Shown here: in pieces, positions 1-9,218 of the stretch
How the letters are laid out: every line of letters begins with the position of its first letter
How positions within the stretch are numbered: position 1 is the first letter of the stretch
From: Promicromonospora umidemergens
Lineage (GTDB): Bacteria > Actinomycetota > Actinomycetes > Actinomycetales > Cellulomonadaceae
Assembly: GCF_024171995.1 (NCBI RefSeq)
Contig: NZ_JAMTCT010000003.1
Location: 248,001-312,000, forward strand
Direction of reading: 5' to 3'
Length of the DNA: 64,000 nt
The notes under the pieces: model-generated
The model's database searches: none
What the model was told of the DNA's origin: nothing
Seen by the model: the letters and a program-made list of their open reading frames with translations, nothing else
Position numbers and translations under genes: made by a program

Positions 1-999
1 CGTGTCCTGGTACTCGTCCACCATGACGTGCCGGAACCGGCGGCGGTAGTGCTCGGCGACGTTCGGGAACGCCTGGAGCAGGTTCACCGTGGTCATGATG
101 ATGTCGTCGAAGTCGAGCGCGTTCGCCTGCGCGAGGCGCGCCTGGTAGCGGGTATAGACGTCCGCCAGGACCTGGTCGAACTTGGGCGCCGCCGTGTTGC
201 GTTCGTCGGCCGACTGTCCGCCCCACGGCCTGCGGATGGCACCGGCCTCCGCCGCCGCGGCTTCCGCGAGCGCCTCCTGGGTGGCGTGGGCGCCGGTCTG
301 CTGCGCGTAGGTCTCGGGATCGACCAGCTCGTTCTTCAGGTCGCTGATCTTGTTGGAGAGCCCGCGGGCCGGGTACTTCTTGGGATCAAGGTTGAGCTCG
401 CGCGTCACCAGGGTGATGAGCCGCTGGCTGTCCGCGGCGTCGTAGATGCTGAAGCTCGACCTCAGTCCGAGGGTCGTCGCCTCGCGGCGCAGGATCCGCA
501 CGCAGGCCGAGTGGAACGTGGACACCCACATGCGGTTCGCTGCCGGACCCACCAGGCCGCCAACTCGCTCGCGCATCTCGGCGGCTGCCTTGTTGGTGAA
601 CGTGATGGCGAGGACCTCGCCCGCCCGCGCACGTCCGGTGGCCAGGAGGTGGGCGATGCGGTGCGTCAGCACGCGCGTCTTGCCCGACCCCGCGCCTGCC
701 ACGATGAGGAGCTGCCCGCCCTCGTGCACCACCGCTGCTCGCTGCTGCGGGTTGAGGCCGTCCAGCAGCTCGTCCGGGTCGAGGTGCGCGTAGGCCCCGC
801 GGGCTCGCGGCGCCTCGGACTCGTGCGGCAGGCCCGCGAGCCAGTCCGGCTCGGCGGGAAGTGCTGCCTCGCCCGGGTCGCCGGCGTCCGCCGCCCCGTC
901 GTCGTCCCACTGCGGTGCCGTGCTCGGCAGGCGCGAGATCGGTCCGGGCGACGCAAGGTCGAGGCCGGGCAGGGAGAGGCTGTCGAAGAGGGAAGTCAT
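1..999 (-). CDS. pcrA: ATP-dependent DNA helicase PcrA/UvrD, N-terminal part (cut by window edge)
   Basis: Superfamily 1 3'-5' DNA helicase used in repair and replication. The first 333 codons are visible and the gene continues past base 1. After a non-conserved tail of about 80 residues come the Q motif (LNPQQRAAV), Walker A (AGAGSGKT), motif Ia (TFTNKAA) and, at the very edge, the DEYQD Walker B of UvrD/PcrA enzymes. The ATG at 999 follows an AGGA ribosome site. A TAGGCT sequence 8 nt further upstream could be a -10. It lies 49 nt downstream of the methyltransferase gene on the same strand. The family call is secure; PcrA rather than another UvrD paralog is likely from the N-terminal layout. 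Confidence 0.93.
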   Translation of the reverse strand, partial: MTSLFDSLSLPGLDLASPGPISRLPSTAPQWDDDGAADAGDPGEAALPAEPDWLAGLPHESEAPRARGAYAHLDPDELLDGLNPQQRAAVVHEGGQLLIVAGAGSGKTRVLTHRIAHLLATGRARAGEVLAITFTNKAAAEMRERVGGLVGPAANRMWVSTFHSACVRILRREATTLGLRSSFSIYDAADSQRLITLVTRELNLDPKKYPARGLSNKISDLKNELVDPETYAQQTGAHATQEALAEAAAAEAGAIRRPWGGQSADERNTAAPKFDQVLADVYTRYQARLAQANALDFDDIIMTTVNLLQAFPNVAEHYRRRFRHVMVDEYQDT

Positions 1000-1048
1000 C
1001 GGTCCTAAGCCTAGGCGGGCTGACTGACAGTGCCGACGGGCCGCGCGG

Positions 1049-1834
1049 TCAGGCCTTCTCCCAGACCGAGACCTGCTTGGTGCTCTCGTGCTCGAACGGG
1101 GCCCGGTCCCAGTTCGCCCAACGGTGCTTGAGCCGCATCCCGGCGATGCGGGCCATGAGGTCCATCTCGGCGGGCCACGCGTACCGGAAGGGGACCACGC
1201 GGAACCGGCCGCCGTCCGGGGTCACCGTCACGTGGTTGGACGTGAAGAGCTGCGTCGCGACGTCGTACCGGTCGAAGCCGACGTACCCGCCCCCGTCGTC
1301 GGGCGCGACGGTGAACGGCACGGTGTCCTGGCCGGGCGGCATGCGCCGCAGGTCCGGGATGCCCACCTCGACGAGGAACAGGCCGCCAGGGCGCAGGTGC
1401 GCAGCGGCGTTGCGGAAGACGTCGACCTGCCCGTCCTGGGTGGTGACGTTGGAGATCGTGTTGAAGACCAGGTAGACCAGCGAGAACTCGCCGGGCACCC
1501 GGGTGGAGGTCATGTCGCCGATCGTGACGTCGATGCGCTCGCCGCCCGGCTTGCCGCCGATGCGGGCGGCCATCGCCTTGCTCAGCTCGATGCCGCTCAC
1601 CGGCACTCCGCGTGCGGCCAGCGGCACGGCGATCCGGCCGGTCCCTGTCGCGAGCTCCAGCACCGGACCGCCGTCGGCCAGGTCTGCCAGCACGTCGACC
1701 ACCGGGTCGATCACCTCGGGCGTGTTCGCGTCCTCCGGGTCGTCGTACCCGGCGGCCACGCTCTCGGGGAACAAGCCGTCGCTCGGGTCGTCGATGGTCG
1801 TCCTGCTCGCGTCGTCGCGCGCCGTTTCGCTCAC
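1049..1834 (-). CDS. class I SAM-dependent methyltransferase
   Basis: A 261-residue methyltransferase of the Methyltransf_25 type. Motif I (VLELATGTGRIAVPLA) lies near residue 58, followed by an acidic motif II (GIELSKAM) and a post-I stretch ending in DMTSTRVPGEFSLVYLVFN. The substrate cannot be read from sequence. The GTG start is preceded by TAACGT, 7 nt away, so the mRNA is probably leaderless. It runs divergently from the MFS gene and upstream of pcrA. Nothing ties it to the glycopolymer cluster, and its own -10 is 50 nt from the nearest cluster box, outside the spacing seen elsewhere. Confidence 0.85.
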   Translation of the reverse strand: MSETARDDASRTTIDDPSDGLFPESVAAGYDDPEDANTPEVIDPVVDVLADLADGGPVLELATGTGRIAVPLAARGVPVSGIELSKAMAARIGGKPGGERIDVTIGDMTSTRVPGEFSLVYLVFNTISNVTTQDGQVDVFRNAAAHLRPGGLFLVEVGIPDLRRMPPGQDTVPFTVAPDDGGGYVGFDRYDVATQLFTSNHVTVTPDGGRFRVVPFRYAWPAEMDLMARIAGMRLKHRWANWDRAPFEHESTKQVSVWEKA

Positions 1835-1897
1835 GGCCTCGACGTTATGCCCGGTGGCGGCGTCGGCTCACGTCTATTTCCGGCTCCGCGATGCGCC

Positions 1898-1959
1898 GGG
1901 TGAGAAAACCAGTTCACCCCTCCCCGACCCGCCAGGGCAGGACACGCCGGCCGTAACCT
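1898..1959 (+). promoter_or_regulatory. cluster box pair and -10 of the MFS gene
   Basis: An inverted pair, GGGTGAG (1898-1904) and TTCACCC (1913-1919), separated by 8 nt. The TTCACCC half is 34 nt before TAACCT (1954-1959), a plausible -10 for the MFS gene at 2006. The same inverted arrangement with the same 8-nt spacer recurs at 10694-10715. Confidence 0.6.
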
Positions 1960-2005
1960 GAACAGGCCTGCCCCACTCAGCTGCGACACGATCGCTGGAG
2001 CCCCA

Positions 2006-3388
2006 TTGTCTGGTCTCGTCAGTGCCGAACCGGCAGAGGCTGGCTCTCCGACCGGCTCCTCCCGCGGCCGACCGGGCAAGCGGTCGGGCGACGCACGCCG
2101 ACGCGCCGGCCGGGTCCCGTCCACGGTGGTGACGCTGGGCGTGGTGAGCTTCCTGACCGACGTCTCCTCCGAGGCCGTCATGGCGGTCCTGCCGCTGTAC
2201 GTCACCGCAGCCCTCGGCATGTCGGTGATCGCCTACGGCGTGGTCGACGGGCTCGTTCAAGGCGCCGGGGCGCTCGTCCGGGTGGCCGGCGGCTGGGCCG
2301 CCGACCGCACCGACCGCCCCAAGTGGGTGGCGGCCGTTGGCTACGGCCTCTCGGCGCTGACCCGGGTGGGACTGCTGTTCGCCGCCGGCCTGCCCGCCAT
2401 CGCGAGCCTCGTCGTGACGGACCGCATCGGCAAGGGCATCCGCACCGCCCCGCGGGACGCCCTGATCGCCGCCGCGGCGAACCCCCGCAACCTCGGGCGC
2501 TCGTTCGGCGTGCACCGGGCGCTCGACACGGCGGGCGCCACGCTCGGGCCGCTGCTCGCGTTCGCGATCCTCTGGGCGATCCCGGACGGCTGGACGACGA
2601 TCTTCGTCGTCTCGCTCGGCGCGGCGGTGCTCGGCGTCGGCGCCCTCGTCCTGCTCGTCCCGGACCTGCGGCCGCGCCAGGCCGCGTGGCTCAGGACGCA
2701 CCGCACGCGCGAGGACCGCGGGCTGCCCAGGTGCAAGGGGTGCACGTGCGACGCGGCCGGCGGCCTCGAGCTCGCCGGGCGGCCCTTCTCCTGGAGCTTC
2801 CTGCGCGGCGGCGCGACCGTGCGTCTGCTGGTCGTCGCCGGGATCCTCGGGCTGCTCACCGTCGGCGACGGGTTCGTCTACCTCGCGCTGCAGGACCGCG
2901 ACGGGTTCGCCACCCACTGGTTCCCGCTGCTCTACGTCGGGACGAACGCCACGTACATGCTGCTCGCCGCACCGATCGGCCGCCTCGCCGACCGCGTCGG
3001 CCGGGCCCGGGTACTGGTCTGGGGGCACGCCCTGCTGGCCGGCGCCTACGTCTGCGCGGCCCTCCCGTTCCCGGGAGCGGCCACCACCATCGCGGCCCTG
3101 GTGCTGCTCGGCACCTTCTACGCCATGACCGACGGCGTGCTCGCCGCGCTCACCAGTGCGCTCGTCCCCACCGCCGTCCGAGCCACCGCGATCGGCACCG
3201 CGCAGACCGTCACCGCGGTCGTGCGCATGGTCGCGTCCGCCGGGTTCGGCGTGCTCTGGTACGCGTTCGGCAGCGTCGAAGCGCTGTGGATCGTGACGGC
3301 CGCCCTGGTCGTCGCGGTTCCGGTGTGCGCATACCTGGTCAGGGGCGGCCGGCTGGAGCGGGACCCCGACCCGGAGATGCCGGCATGA
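2006..3388 (+). CDS. MFS transporter
   Basis: A 460-residue major facilitator with about 12 membrane segments. The sequence DRIGKGIRTAPRDALI in the loop near residue 140 marks an MFS subgroup whose substrates are mostly unknown. The central loop, near residues 241-246, carries CKGCTC, which could bind metal. The TTG start is preferred because GGAG sits 5 nt upstream and no better start precedes the conserved region. The stop overlaps the next ATG (ATGA), so the two genes are probably co-translated. A cluster-type box lies upstream. Confidence 0.85.
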   Translation: MSGLVSAEPAEAGSPTGSSRGRPGKRSGDARRRAGRVPSTVVTLGVVSFLTDVSSEAVMAVLPLYVTAALGMSVIAYGVVDGLVQGAGALVRVAGGWAADRTDRPKWVAAVGYGLSALTRVGLLFAAGLPAIASLVVTDRIGKGIRTAPRDALIAAAANPRNLGRSFGVHRALDTAGATLGPLLAFAILWAIPDGWTTIFVVSLGAAVLGVGALVLLVPDLRPRQAAWLRTHRTREDRGLPRCKGCTCDAAGGLELAGRPFSWSFLRGGATVRLLVVAGILGLLTVGDGFVYLALQDRDGFATHWFPLLYVGTNATYMLLAAPIGRLADRVGRARVLVWGHALLAGAYVCAALPFPGAATTIAALVLLGTFYAMTDGVLAALTSALVPTAVRATAIGTAQTVTAVVRMVASAGFGVLWYAFGSVEALWIVTAALVVAVPVCAYLVRGGRLERDPDPEMPA

Positions 3389-4413
3389 CCGGCAGACCCG
3401 CCTTCCGCCGTCGGGCCGCGTTCGCCGTGCTGGTCGTCGTGGTGCTCACCGGCACCACCTGGTACGCCGCCGCGGAGCTCCAGCGCGCGCGGGCGGAACA
3501 GAACGCGCCGACCCGGGTCGAGGTGACCGAGGGCGTGCTGGACGGTCCCCACGTCCTGTTCCGCGGCACAGCCCCGGGCGAGCTCTACGGCAGGGTCGCC
3601 GCCGTCGCCCTGGACGATCTGTCCGGCCCGCGCGAGGTCACGCCCGTCGTGTGCGACCGGGTGTCGTCCCAGGGCGCGACGACGCTCTGCCTGCGCACCC
3701 GCCGCGGTGTCGTCACGACCTACGAGGCCGAGGTGCTCGACGCCGCCTGGCGGACCACGGCCACCTGGTCGCTGCCCGGTCTCCCCAGCAGGGCCCAGCT
3801 CTCACCGGACGGGCTCGTGGCCACCACCGCGTTCGTGACCGGCCACTCCTACTCCCAGGCGGGCTTCTCCACGGAGACCATGGTGCGCGACGCCGACGGC
3901 GCGAAGGTGTCCGGCAACCTCGAGGACTTCACCCTGCTGGCCGACGGCGAGCGCGTGGCCCCGGTCGACCGGAACGTGTGGGGTGTGACCTTCGTGGACG
4001 ACCGCTACTTCTACGCCACGGTCCGGTCGCAGTCCCTCGGCCACACCTGGCTCGTGCGCGGTGACCTCACCGAGCGCACCCTCGTCACCGTGCTCGACGG
4101 CGTCGAGTGCCCCTCGTTGTCCCCGGACGGGACCCGGCTGGCCTTCAAGCACGACGTCGCGGCGGACGGTGCGGCGACCCAGCACTGGACACCCGCCGTG
4201 CTCGACCTGGCCACCCTGGAGGTCACGGTGCTCGACGCCGAGCAGCGGACCGTGGACGACCAGATGACCTGGCTCGACGACACGACGCTCCTCTACGGGC
4301 TACCCCGTGCCGACGAGCCAGGGACCACCGACGTCTGGTCCCTGGCCGTCGACGGCACGAGCAAGCCCGCCGTGGCGATCCCGCAGGCCTGGTCCCCGAG
4401 CGTCGTGGGGTGA
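3385..4413 (+). CDS. membrane-anchored propeller-like protein of unknown function
   Basis: 342 residues. An N-terminal signal anchor (residues 10-30) is followed by an extracellular domain with repeated beta-propeller-like segments of the TolB/WD40-like kind, for example LSPDGLVATTAF and LSPDGTRLAFK. The ATG overlaps the MFS stop codon, so it is translationally coupled to the transporter and may act with it at the cell surface. I do not recognise a catalytic motif. The 3' end faces the lipoprotein gene, and a 14-bp tandem duplication lies between the two. Confidence 0.7.
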   Translation: MTGRPAFRRRAAFAVLVVVVLTGTTWYAAAELQRARAEQNAPTRVEVTEGVLDGPHVLFRGTAPGELYGRVAAVALDDLSGPREVTPVVCDRVSSQGATTLCLRTRRGVVTTYEAEVLDAAWRTTATWSLPGLPSRAQLSPDGLVATTAFVTGHSYSQAGFSTETMVRDADGAKVSGNLEDFTLLADGERVAPVDRNVWGVTFVDDRYFYATVRSQSLGHTWLVRGDLTERTLVTVLDGVECPSLSPDGTRLAFKHDVAADGAATQHWTPAVLDLATLEVTVLDAEQRTVDDQMTWLDDTTLLYGLPRADEPGTTDVWSLAVDGTSKPAVAIPQAWSPSVVG

Positions 4414-4422
4414 CACGACGCC

Positions 4423-4450
4423 TACTGGGACGGGCTTACTGGGACGGGCC
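4423..4450. repeat. 14-bp tandem duplication between convergent genes
   Basis: TACTGGGACGGGC(T/C) occurs twice head to tail (4423-4436 and 4437-4450), and the second copy touches the stop codon of the lipoprotein gene. It looks like a replication-slippage duplication. No hairpin terminator with a T-tract is visible in this 36-bp gap. Confidence 0.7.
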
Positions 4451-5193
4451 TACTTGGCGGACAGAGCCGCGAAGACGGTGACGTCGCACCCACCGCGGGT
4501 ACGCGAGGTGCCCAGCTGGACCGTGCCGTCGGCGCGGGCGAGATCGACGGTGGTGCGGCCCGGACGCGCGGTAGTGCCCGTCTCGGTGAAGCCGCCGGAC
4601 GTGAACCAGCTGCGGTAGTCGAGCACCACGGCGTCGCAGGCGCCGTCCACCTTCGCGTCGAGCGTCACCTGGTAGCGGCCGTCCGTCCCGGTCACGGAGC
4701 TGGACGCCACAGCGGTGCCAGCGGGTACCAGGACGACGTCGTCGGGGAAGCCCGCCACGAGTCCCTCAGCTGTGCCGGTCCGCTGGTCGCGGGTCAGCCG
4801 GCCGGCCGCGGGGGCCACCGAGTCACCCAGGCCGTCGCCGCTCGGCCGGCCGGGCGCGGGCGGGGCGACCTCGCTGCCCTCGGCTCCGTTCTGCCCGCCG
4901 CTGCGTCCGTCCGGCGCCGCTGAGGCGGCGGTCTCCGGCTTCTTGCCGTTCCCGTCGGTCTTCGGCTTCCCGTCGGGGCCGGCGGTAGCGCCGTCCGCAC
5001 CGTCAGGCGTGGGGCCCGGCGTGACGTCCGCAGTGGGGGCGGCCGTGCCGGGACCCGACGCCGCGGTGGGTCCGGCGTCCGGTCCCGGATCCTGCGAAGC
5101 GGTGCAGGAGGACAGCACCAGGGCGGCGACCAGCAGGGGTGTGACGAGGTGGCCCCTGCCGGCCGCGGCGGCGAGCTCTCTGCGGCGGCTCAT
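4450..5193 (-). CDS. secreted lipoprotein, unknown function
   Basis: 247 residues. The N-terminus has arginines, a hydrophobic stretch and a lipobox (LSSC), so it should be lipidated and anchored outside the membrane. A Pro/Gly/Ala-rich linker of about 90 residues leads to a C-terminal domain of about 100 residues with TGRYQVTLDAKVDGACDAVVLDYRSWF-like beta strands and two cysteines. I do not recognise the family. It starts 14 nt after the stop of the giant DUF4082 gene, so the two form an operon and may share a surface role. The start is chosen so that the signal peptide begins MSRRR. Confidence 0.75.
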   Translation of the reverse strand: MSRRRELAAAAGRGHLVTPLLVAALVLSSCTASQDPGPDAGPTAASGPGTAAPTADVTPGPTPDGADGATAGPDGKPKTDGNGKKPETAASAAPDGRSGGQNGAEGSEVAPPAPGRPSGDGLGDSVAPAAGRLTRDQRTGTAEGLVAGFPDDVVLVPAGTAVASSSVTGTDGRYQVTLDAKVDGACDAVVLDYRSWFTSGGFTETGTTARPGRTTVDLARADGTVQLGTSRTRGGCDVTVFAALSAK

Positions 5194-5207
5194 GTCATGT
5201 GTCCCGG

Positions 5208-8200
5208 TCACTGGTCGGTGAACACCGGCTCCACCCAGTACCCGGTGCCCTGCCACGAGTACTGCGGGAAGCCGCCGCCATAGGAGTAGCGTCCGGCGTC
5301 CACCGGCGTCGTCAGCGGGCCGATGGTCCGCGGCTGTGCGAAGTACCCCGCACCGGCCGCGTAGCCGCCCTGCGGCGCGAGATAGGACACGACGTAGGTG
5401 GTGCCCGCCGTGATGGCCGCCGGATCGGGCAGCGGGACCGTCTGCCAGCCCTCGCCCCCGCCCGAGGGTGCCTCCGTGGTGGCCAGCGGCGCACCGCCCG
5501 CCGACCACACGGTCACCGTGTGCGGCCCTGGGTTGTTCGGACCCCGGTAGAAGCGGACCGCTCCGACGACGCCGTCGCGGGCCGCGGAGAACCGGGTGCC
5601 GAGCTCGACGGCCGCGCCGTCGTCCGCCGATGCCACCGGCGGCACGTCACCGCCGAAGATCAGGCACGGGCACGCGCCGGCCGGAGCCTGCGTGGTGAAC
5701 GACCACGTGGTGGGCGCAATGGTGCCCCCGTCGGTGGTGGTCCCCGCGAACCGGGCCGTGTACGTGGTGCCGGGCAGAAGGTCTGCCGTGGGGTCCAGTG
5801 TCGCCGTCGTGCCGTTGATCGCCAGGCTGCCCGGCACGGCCTGGCTGCCCGGTCGGGTCAGCGTCAGCGTGGCGCCCGCCGCGAGCGGCTTTGATGCCGT
5901 GACCGAGACGGAGGTGCTCGCCTGCACGTCGAACGCGCCGGAGGCCGGCGTCCGCGAGACGACGGTGGGGGCGACGGGAGCCGGCGTGAACGCCACGTCC
6001 ACGAGGTAGCTCGAGGAGGTCGTGGTCGTCGGGCGGCCCGAGCCGTAGAGGTACACCCCGGCGTTCTGCGGCGTGTTCAGGTCCCCGACCGTCCGGGGGG
6101 CAGCGAGCGCACCGAGGGTCGCCGGATAGCGGCCGGTCGGCGCACGGTAGCCCACCGTGTACTCCTGTCCGGCGGTCACCGCTGCGGGGGTGTCGAACTC
6201 GACGTCCTGCCACCCACGCGTGACGGGGTGCGTGACGGTCGCCTGGGCGACGAGCTGCCCGTTCTCGGCCCACAGGGAGGCCACGAACGGCCCCTGGATC
6301 TCGGCCGACTTCCAGAACTCCATCCCGGAGACGTGGCCTGCCACGCGCGGCGAGAAGCGCATGCCGAGCACTACGGCGCCCGGGTCGGCAGCGGCCGCGA
6401 GGTCCGGCACCGTCGTCTCGTCGAACACGCCGCACGGGCACGTCGCGGACGGCGGGCGGACGGTCCGGAAGCTCCAGGTCCCGCCGTCGGACAGCTGTGT
6501 TCCCTCGGCGGAGCGGGCGGTGACCACGGCCGTGTGCTGGGCGAACCCGGCGAGCGGCGCGGACGGCGTGAAGGTGGCCGTCCGCGTGGGGGCGTCGTAG
6601 GAGACGCTGCCCGCCACGGCGTTGCCCGCCTCGTCGGTCACGGTGAAGCCGATCGTCGACAGGACCGCGGGCTTCGAGAACGTGATGCGCACCCGGCCGT
6701 CCAGGGGCACGCTGACCTCACCTGCGACGGGTGCGTGCGCGATGGCGACCAGCGGGGAGTCGTCGATGAACGTGAACACGGGGTCCACGTAGTAGGCGGC
6801 GTTGTTCCAGGACTGGGTGGGGACGGTACCGGCAGCGCCGAACACGCCGGCCGGGGTGGCGCCGAACCCGCCCTGGACGGTGAGCGGCCCTGCGGCGCGC
6901 CCCTGAGCCTGGAACGCCCAGGGCGTGGCGGTGTAACCGCCGGAGGGCGCGGTGTAGGACACCACGTACGCCTCCCCCGCGACGACGGGCACCGGGCGGA
7001 CGAACGACGCCTTCTGCCATCCGGTCGCCGACTCGCCGGTGAACTGCACGGCGGCCAGCGGCTCGCCGGCCGCGCTCCACAGCGTCCCGCGGTGCACGCC
7101 GGTGTTCGCCGCGTTCTTGTGAAACCGGACGCCGCTGATGTAACCGTCGGCCGCCGCCACGAACCGCATGCCCAGCTCGACCGGCGACGAGTCGTCGGCC
7201 GGGGCGTTGGTCGGGGGCGCGGTGCCGAACACCGTGCACGGGCAGGTCACCTGGACGCCCACGGACGCGGCGGGCCCGATGTTCGCGGAGTCGTCGACCG
7301 CACGGGCACGGATCCCGGCCGCTCCCGAACCGAAGATCTGCCCGGTGTACGTCCAGCTCGCGCGGCCGGTGGCGGGGTGCCAGGTCTGCCCGTCGTCGAG
7401 CGACACCTCGACGCCTGCCACCCGGCCGGTGGCGTCGGAGGCCGTACCGGTGACGGTGACGCTCGACCCGCCTGCGAACGACTGCTGCGCGGCAGGGCCC
7501 TGGATCTGGGTGGTCGGCCCGGTGACGTCAGTCGTCCGCGTCGCCGGGGTGATGCCGGACGCGAGGCTGTCCGGCTGGACGCCCATGTCCGCGAACAGGT
7601 TGACCGTCGCCTGGCGCATCCGGGAGTCCGCGGGGGCGCCGTCGCCGTCGTGCTGCTGATCCAGGCCCCACGACCACTGCACCGTGCCGGCCGAGAACAC
7701 CAGCGCGCCGCTCGGGGCCCGGTACATCGTGATCGTGTGCGTGGTCACGCCGGGCGCCACCGCGTTGCCGAAGTCCTGCAGATACTCGGGTACGTCGCCC
7801 ACCGTCTTCGACATGCGGATCAGACCCGCGGGCCGGACGCCGTTGTCGAGGTCCTCGTTCGACTCGTACCCGACCGTGTGCTGCGCCAGCGCCTGAGAGG
7901 TCCCGGCGGCAAGGGAGGCCAGCGTCGTGCCCCGCCAGATCCTCATCTTCCCCTCCTCGGCCGGGACAGTGACGGGCAGGTCCGAGTAGTTGGTCGTGTA
8001 CAGGGTGCCGATGAGGCCGTTCTCGGGGCGGCCTGCCCCGGCGGCCTTGCTCGCATACCGGGGGTCGCGCCACGTCCCGGTCCACTCGGTGGAGGGGTCG
8101 ATCTTGGCGCTGCCCCAGGTCTCCTTGTACGACACGAGGGTGCGGCGGGCGGCCGCCGGGCCGGCCACGGACGGTTCCCAGCGCGTGCGCCAGTAGACCT

Positions 8201-9158
8201 CGTTGCCGGCGAAGAAGCCGAGGTGCACCCCTGCGTCGCGGGCCTGCTCGACGGCGGCCCGCTGCGGGCCGGACCAGTACTCGTCGTGCCCGACGGACAG
8301 GAACGCGTCGTGGTTCAGCAGCCGAGACCCGTCGCGGTCGGTGTCTGCCCCCGCGATGTAGGTGACGTCGTAGCCGTTCTGCTCCAGGAACCGGACCATC
8401 GCGTACTCGGCACTGAAGTAGAAGTCACGGCCCTGCGACAGCCCGCGGGTGTTGAACGGACGGTTGTAGCTCAGCTTGTAGGCCCGCCCGTTGGCGCCGC
8501 CCTGGTAGAAGCTGGAGCCGCCGTAGGTGTTGTAGGCCTGCCAGGTCGTGTCCGCCGTCTGGAAGACCATGTCCGAGGTGGAGCCGTCGTCGCGCACGAC
8601 GAACGTGATGTGGCTCTGACCGCCCGTGTCCTGCCGGGTCAGGTGCGCCACGTAGACGCCGGACACGGCGGTGGCCGGGACGTCCCATGCCGCCGACACC
8701 GCCCAGCTCCCGCAGTCGACCAGCTCGACGGGCTCGGACCAGGCGCACTCGGGCTGCGTCTGCGGCAGCGTGGCGCTCGGCGTGACCTGTGCGACCTTGC
8801 GCGCCCCCAGCCCCTGGTACCAGCCCGTGCGGTAGATGTCGATCGTGTACGCCCGCGCGTCGGTGTCGATCTTGAACGCGACCCGGCTCCCCGTGTCGAC
8901 GCTCATCTCGGTGGCGAAGCCCTGGATACTGGAGTCGCCCGCGCCCTCGATGTCCCAGACCTGCGGGGACGTGCCCGGCTTCGAGTTCTCGCACACGACC
9001 GGGTTGCCCCCTGGATCGCACGGGGCAGCCTCGGCGGTGGTCGCGGGGACCACGGAAAGCAGGCCAGAGGACAGAGCGAGCACTGCCACGGCGAAGACCG
9101 CCGGGACGCGAAGGGCGCGACGGGACCGAGATGCTGGACCTGCTATGGAGTAGCCCAC
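5208..9158 (-). CDS. giant secreted protein: N,N-dimethylformamidase beta-like domain plus three DUF4082 domains
   Basis: 1316 residues. A signal peptide ending in ATTAEA is followed by a region resembling the C-terminal domain of N,N-dimethylformamidase large subunit (about residues 60-530; it contains DAFLSVGHDEYWSG). Next comes an Ig-like domain (about 540-635), then three DUF4082 modules alternating with two Big_5 Ig-like modules. Each DUF4082 module opens with a CPCxxF signature near residues 640, 906 and 1161. The cysteine pairs may form disulfides. GTG 9158 is chosen because TACAGT lies 7 nt upstream (leaderless); a longer form from GTG 9167 is possible. Similar proteins occur beside actinobacterial polysaccharide genes, but their function is unknown. 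The box upstream fits the cluster regulon. Confidence 0.85.
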   Translation of the reverse strand: MGYSIAGPASRSRRALRVPAVFAVAVLALSSGLLSVVPATTAEAAPCDPGGNPVVCENSKPGTSPQVWDIEGAGDSSIQGFATEMSVDTGSRVAFKIDTDARAYTIDIYRTGWYQGLGARKVAQVTPSATLPQTQPECAWSEPVELVDCGSWAVSAAWDVPATAVSGVYVAHLTRQDTGGQSHITFVVRDDGSTSDMVFQTADTTWQAYNTYGGSSFYQGGANGRAYKLSYNRPFNTRGLSQGRDFYFSAEYAMVRFLEQNGYDVTYIAGADTDRDGSRLLNHDAFLSVGHDEYWSGPQRAAVEQARDAGVHLGFFAGNEVYWRTRWEPSVAGPAAARRTLVSYKETWGSAKIDPSTEWTGTWRDPRYASKAAGAGRPENGLIGTLYTTNYSDLPVTVPAEEGKMRIWRGTTLASLAAGTSQALAQHTVGYESNEDLDNGVRPAGLIRMSKTVGDVPEYLQDFGNAVAPGVTTHTITMYRAPSGALVFSAGTVQWSWGLDQQHDGDGAPADSRMRQATVNLFADMGVQPDSLASGITPATRTTDVTGPTTQIQGPAAQQSFAGGSSVTVTGTASDATGRVAGVEVSLDDGQTWHPATGRASWTYTGQIFGSGAAGIRARAVDDSANIGPAASVGVQVTCPCTVFGTAPPTNAPADDSSPVELGMRFVAAADGYISGVRFHKNAANTGVHRGTLWSAAGEPLAAVQFTGESATGWQKASFVRPVPVVAGEAYVVSYTAPSGGYTATPWAFQAQGRAAGPLTVQGGFGATPAGVFGAAGTVPTQSWNNAAYYVDPVFTFIDDSPLVAIAHAPVAGEVSVPLDGRVRITFSKPAVLSTIGFTVTDEAGNAVAGSVSYDAPTRTATFTPSAPLAGFAQHTAVVTARSAEGTQLSDGGTWSFRTVRPPSATCPCGVFDETTVPDLAAAADPGAVVLGMRFSPRVAGHVSGMEFWKSAEIQGPFVASLWAENGQLVAQATVTHPVTRGWQDVEFDTPAAVTAGQEYTVGYRAPTGRYPATLGALAAPRTVGDLNTPQNAGVYLYGSGRPTTTTSSSYLVDVAFTPAPVAPTVVSRTPASGAFDVQASTSVSVTASKPLAAGATLTLTRPGSQAVPGSLAINGTTATLDPTADLLPGTTYTARFAGTTTDGGTIAPTTWSFTTQAPAGACPCLIFGGDVPPVASADDGAAVELGTRFSAARDGVVGAVRFYRGPNNPGPHTVTVWSAGGAPLATTEAPSGGGEGWQTVPLPDPAAITAGTTYVVSYLAPQGGYAAGAGYFAQPRTIGPLTTPVDAGRYSYGGGFPQYSWQGTGYWVEPVFTDQ

Positions 9159-9165
9159 GTTCGCC

Positions 9166-9217
9166 ACTGTAAGGACGTCGACAGCGGTCAGGCAGAGCGA
9201 GGAAGGGTTCCTCACCC
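9166..9217 (-). promoter_or_regulatory. cluster box and -10 of the DUF4082 gene
   Basis: Read on the minus strand, GGGTGAG (9217-9211) lies 39 nt before TACAGT (9171-9166), which is itself 7 nt before the GTG start. A second box, TTCACCC at 9222-9228, is offset by exactly 11 nt, the spacing of a PHO-box-like direct repeat. Confidence 0.6.
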
Positions 9218-9218
9218 C

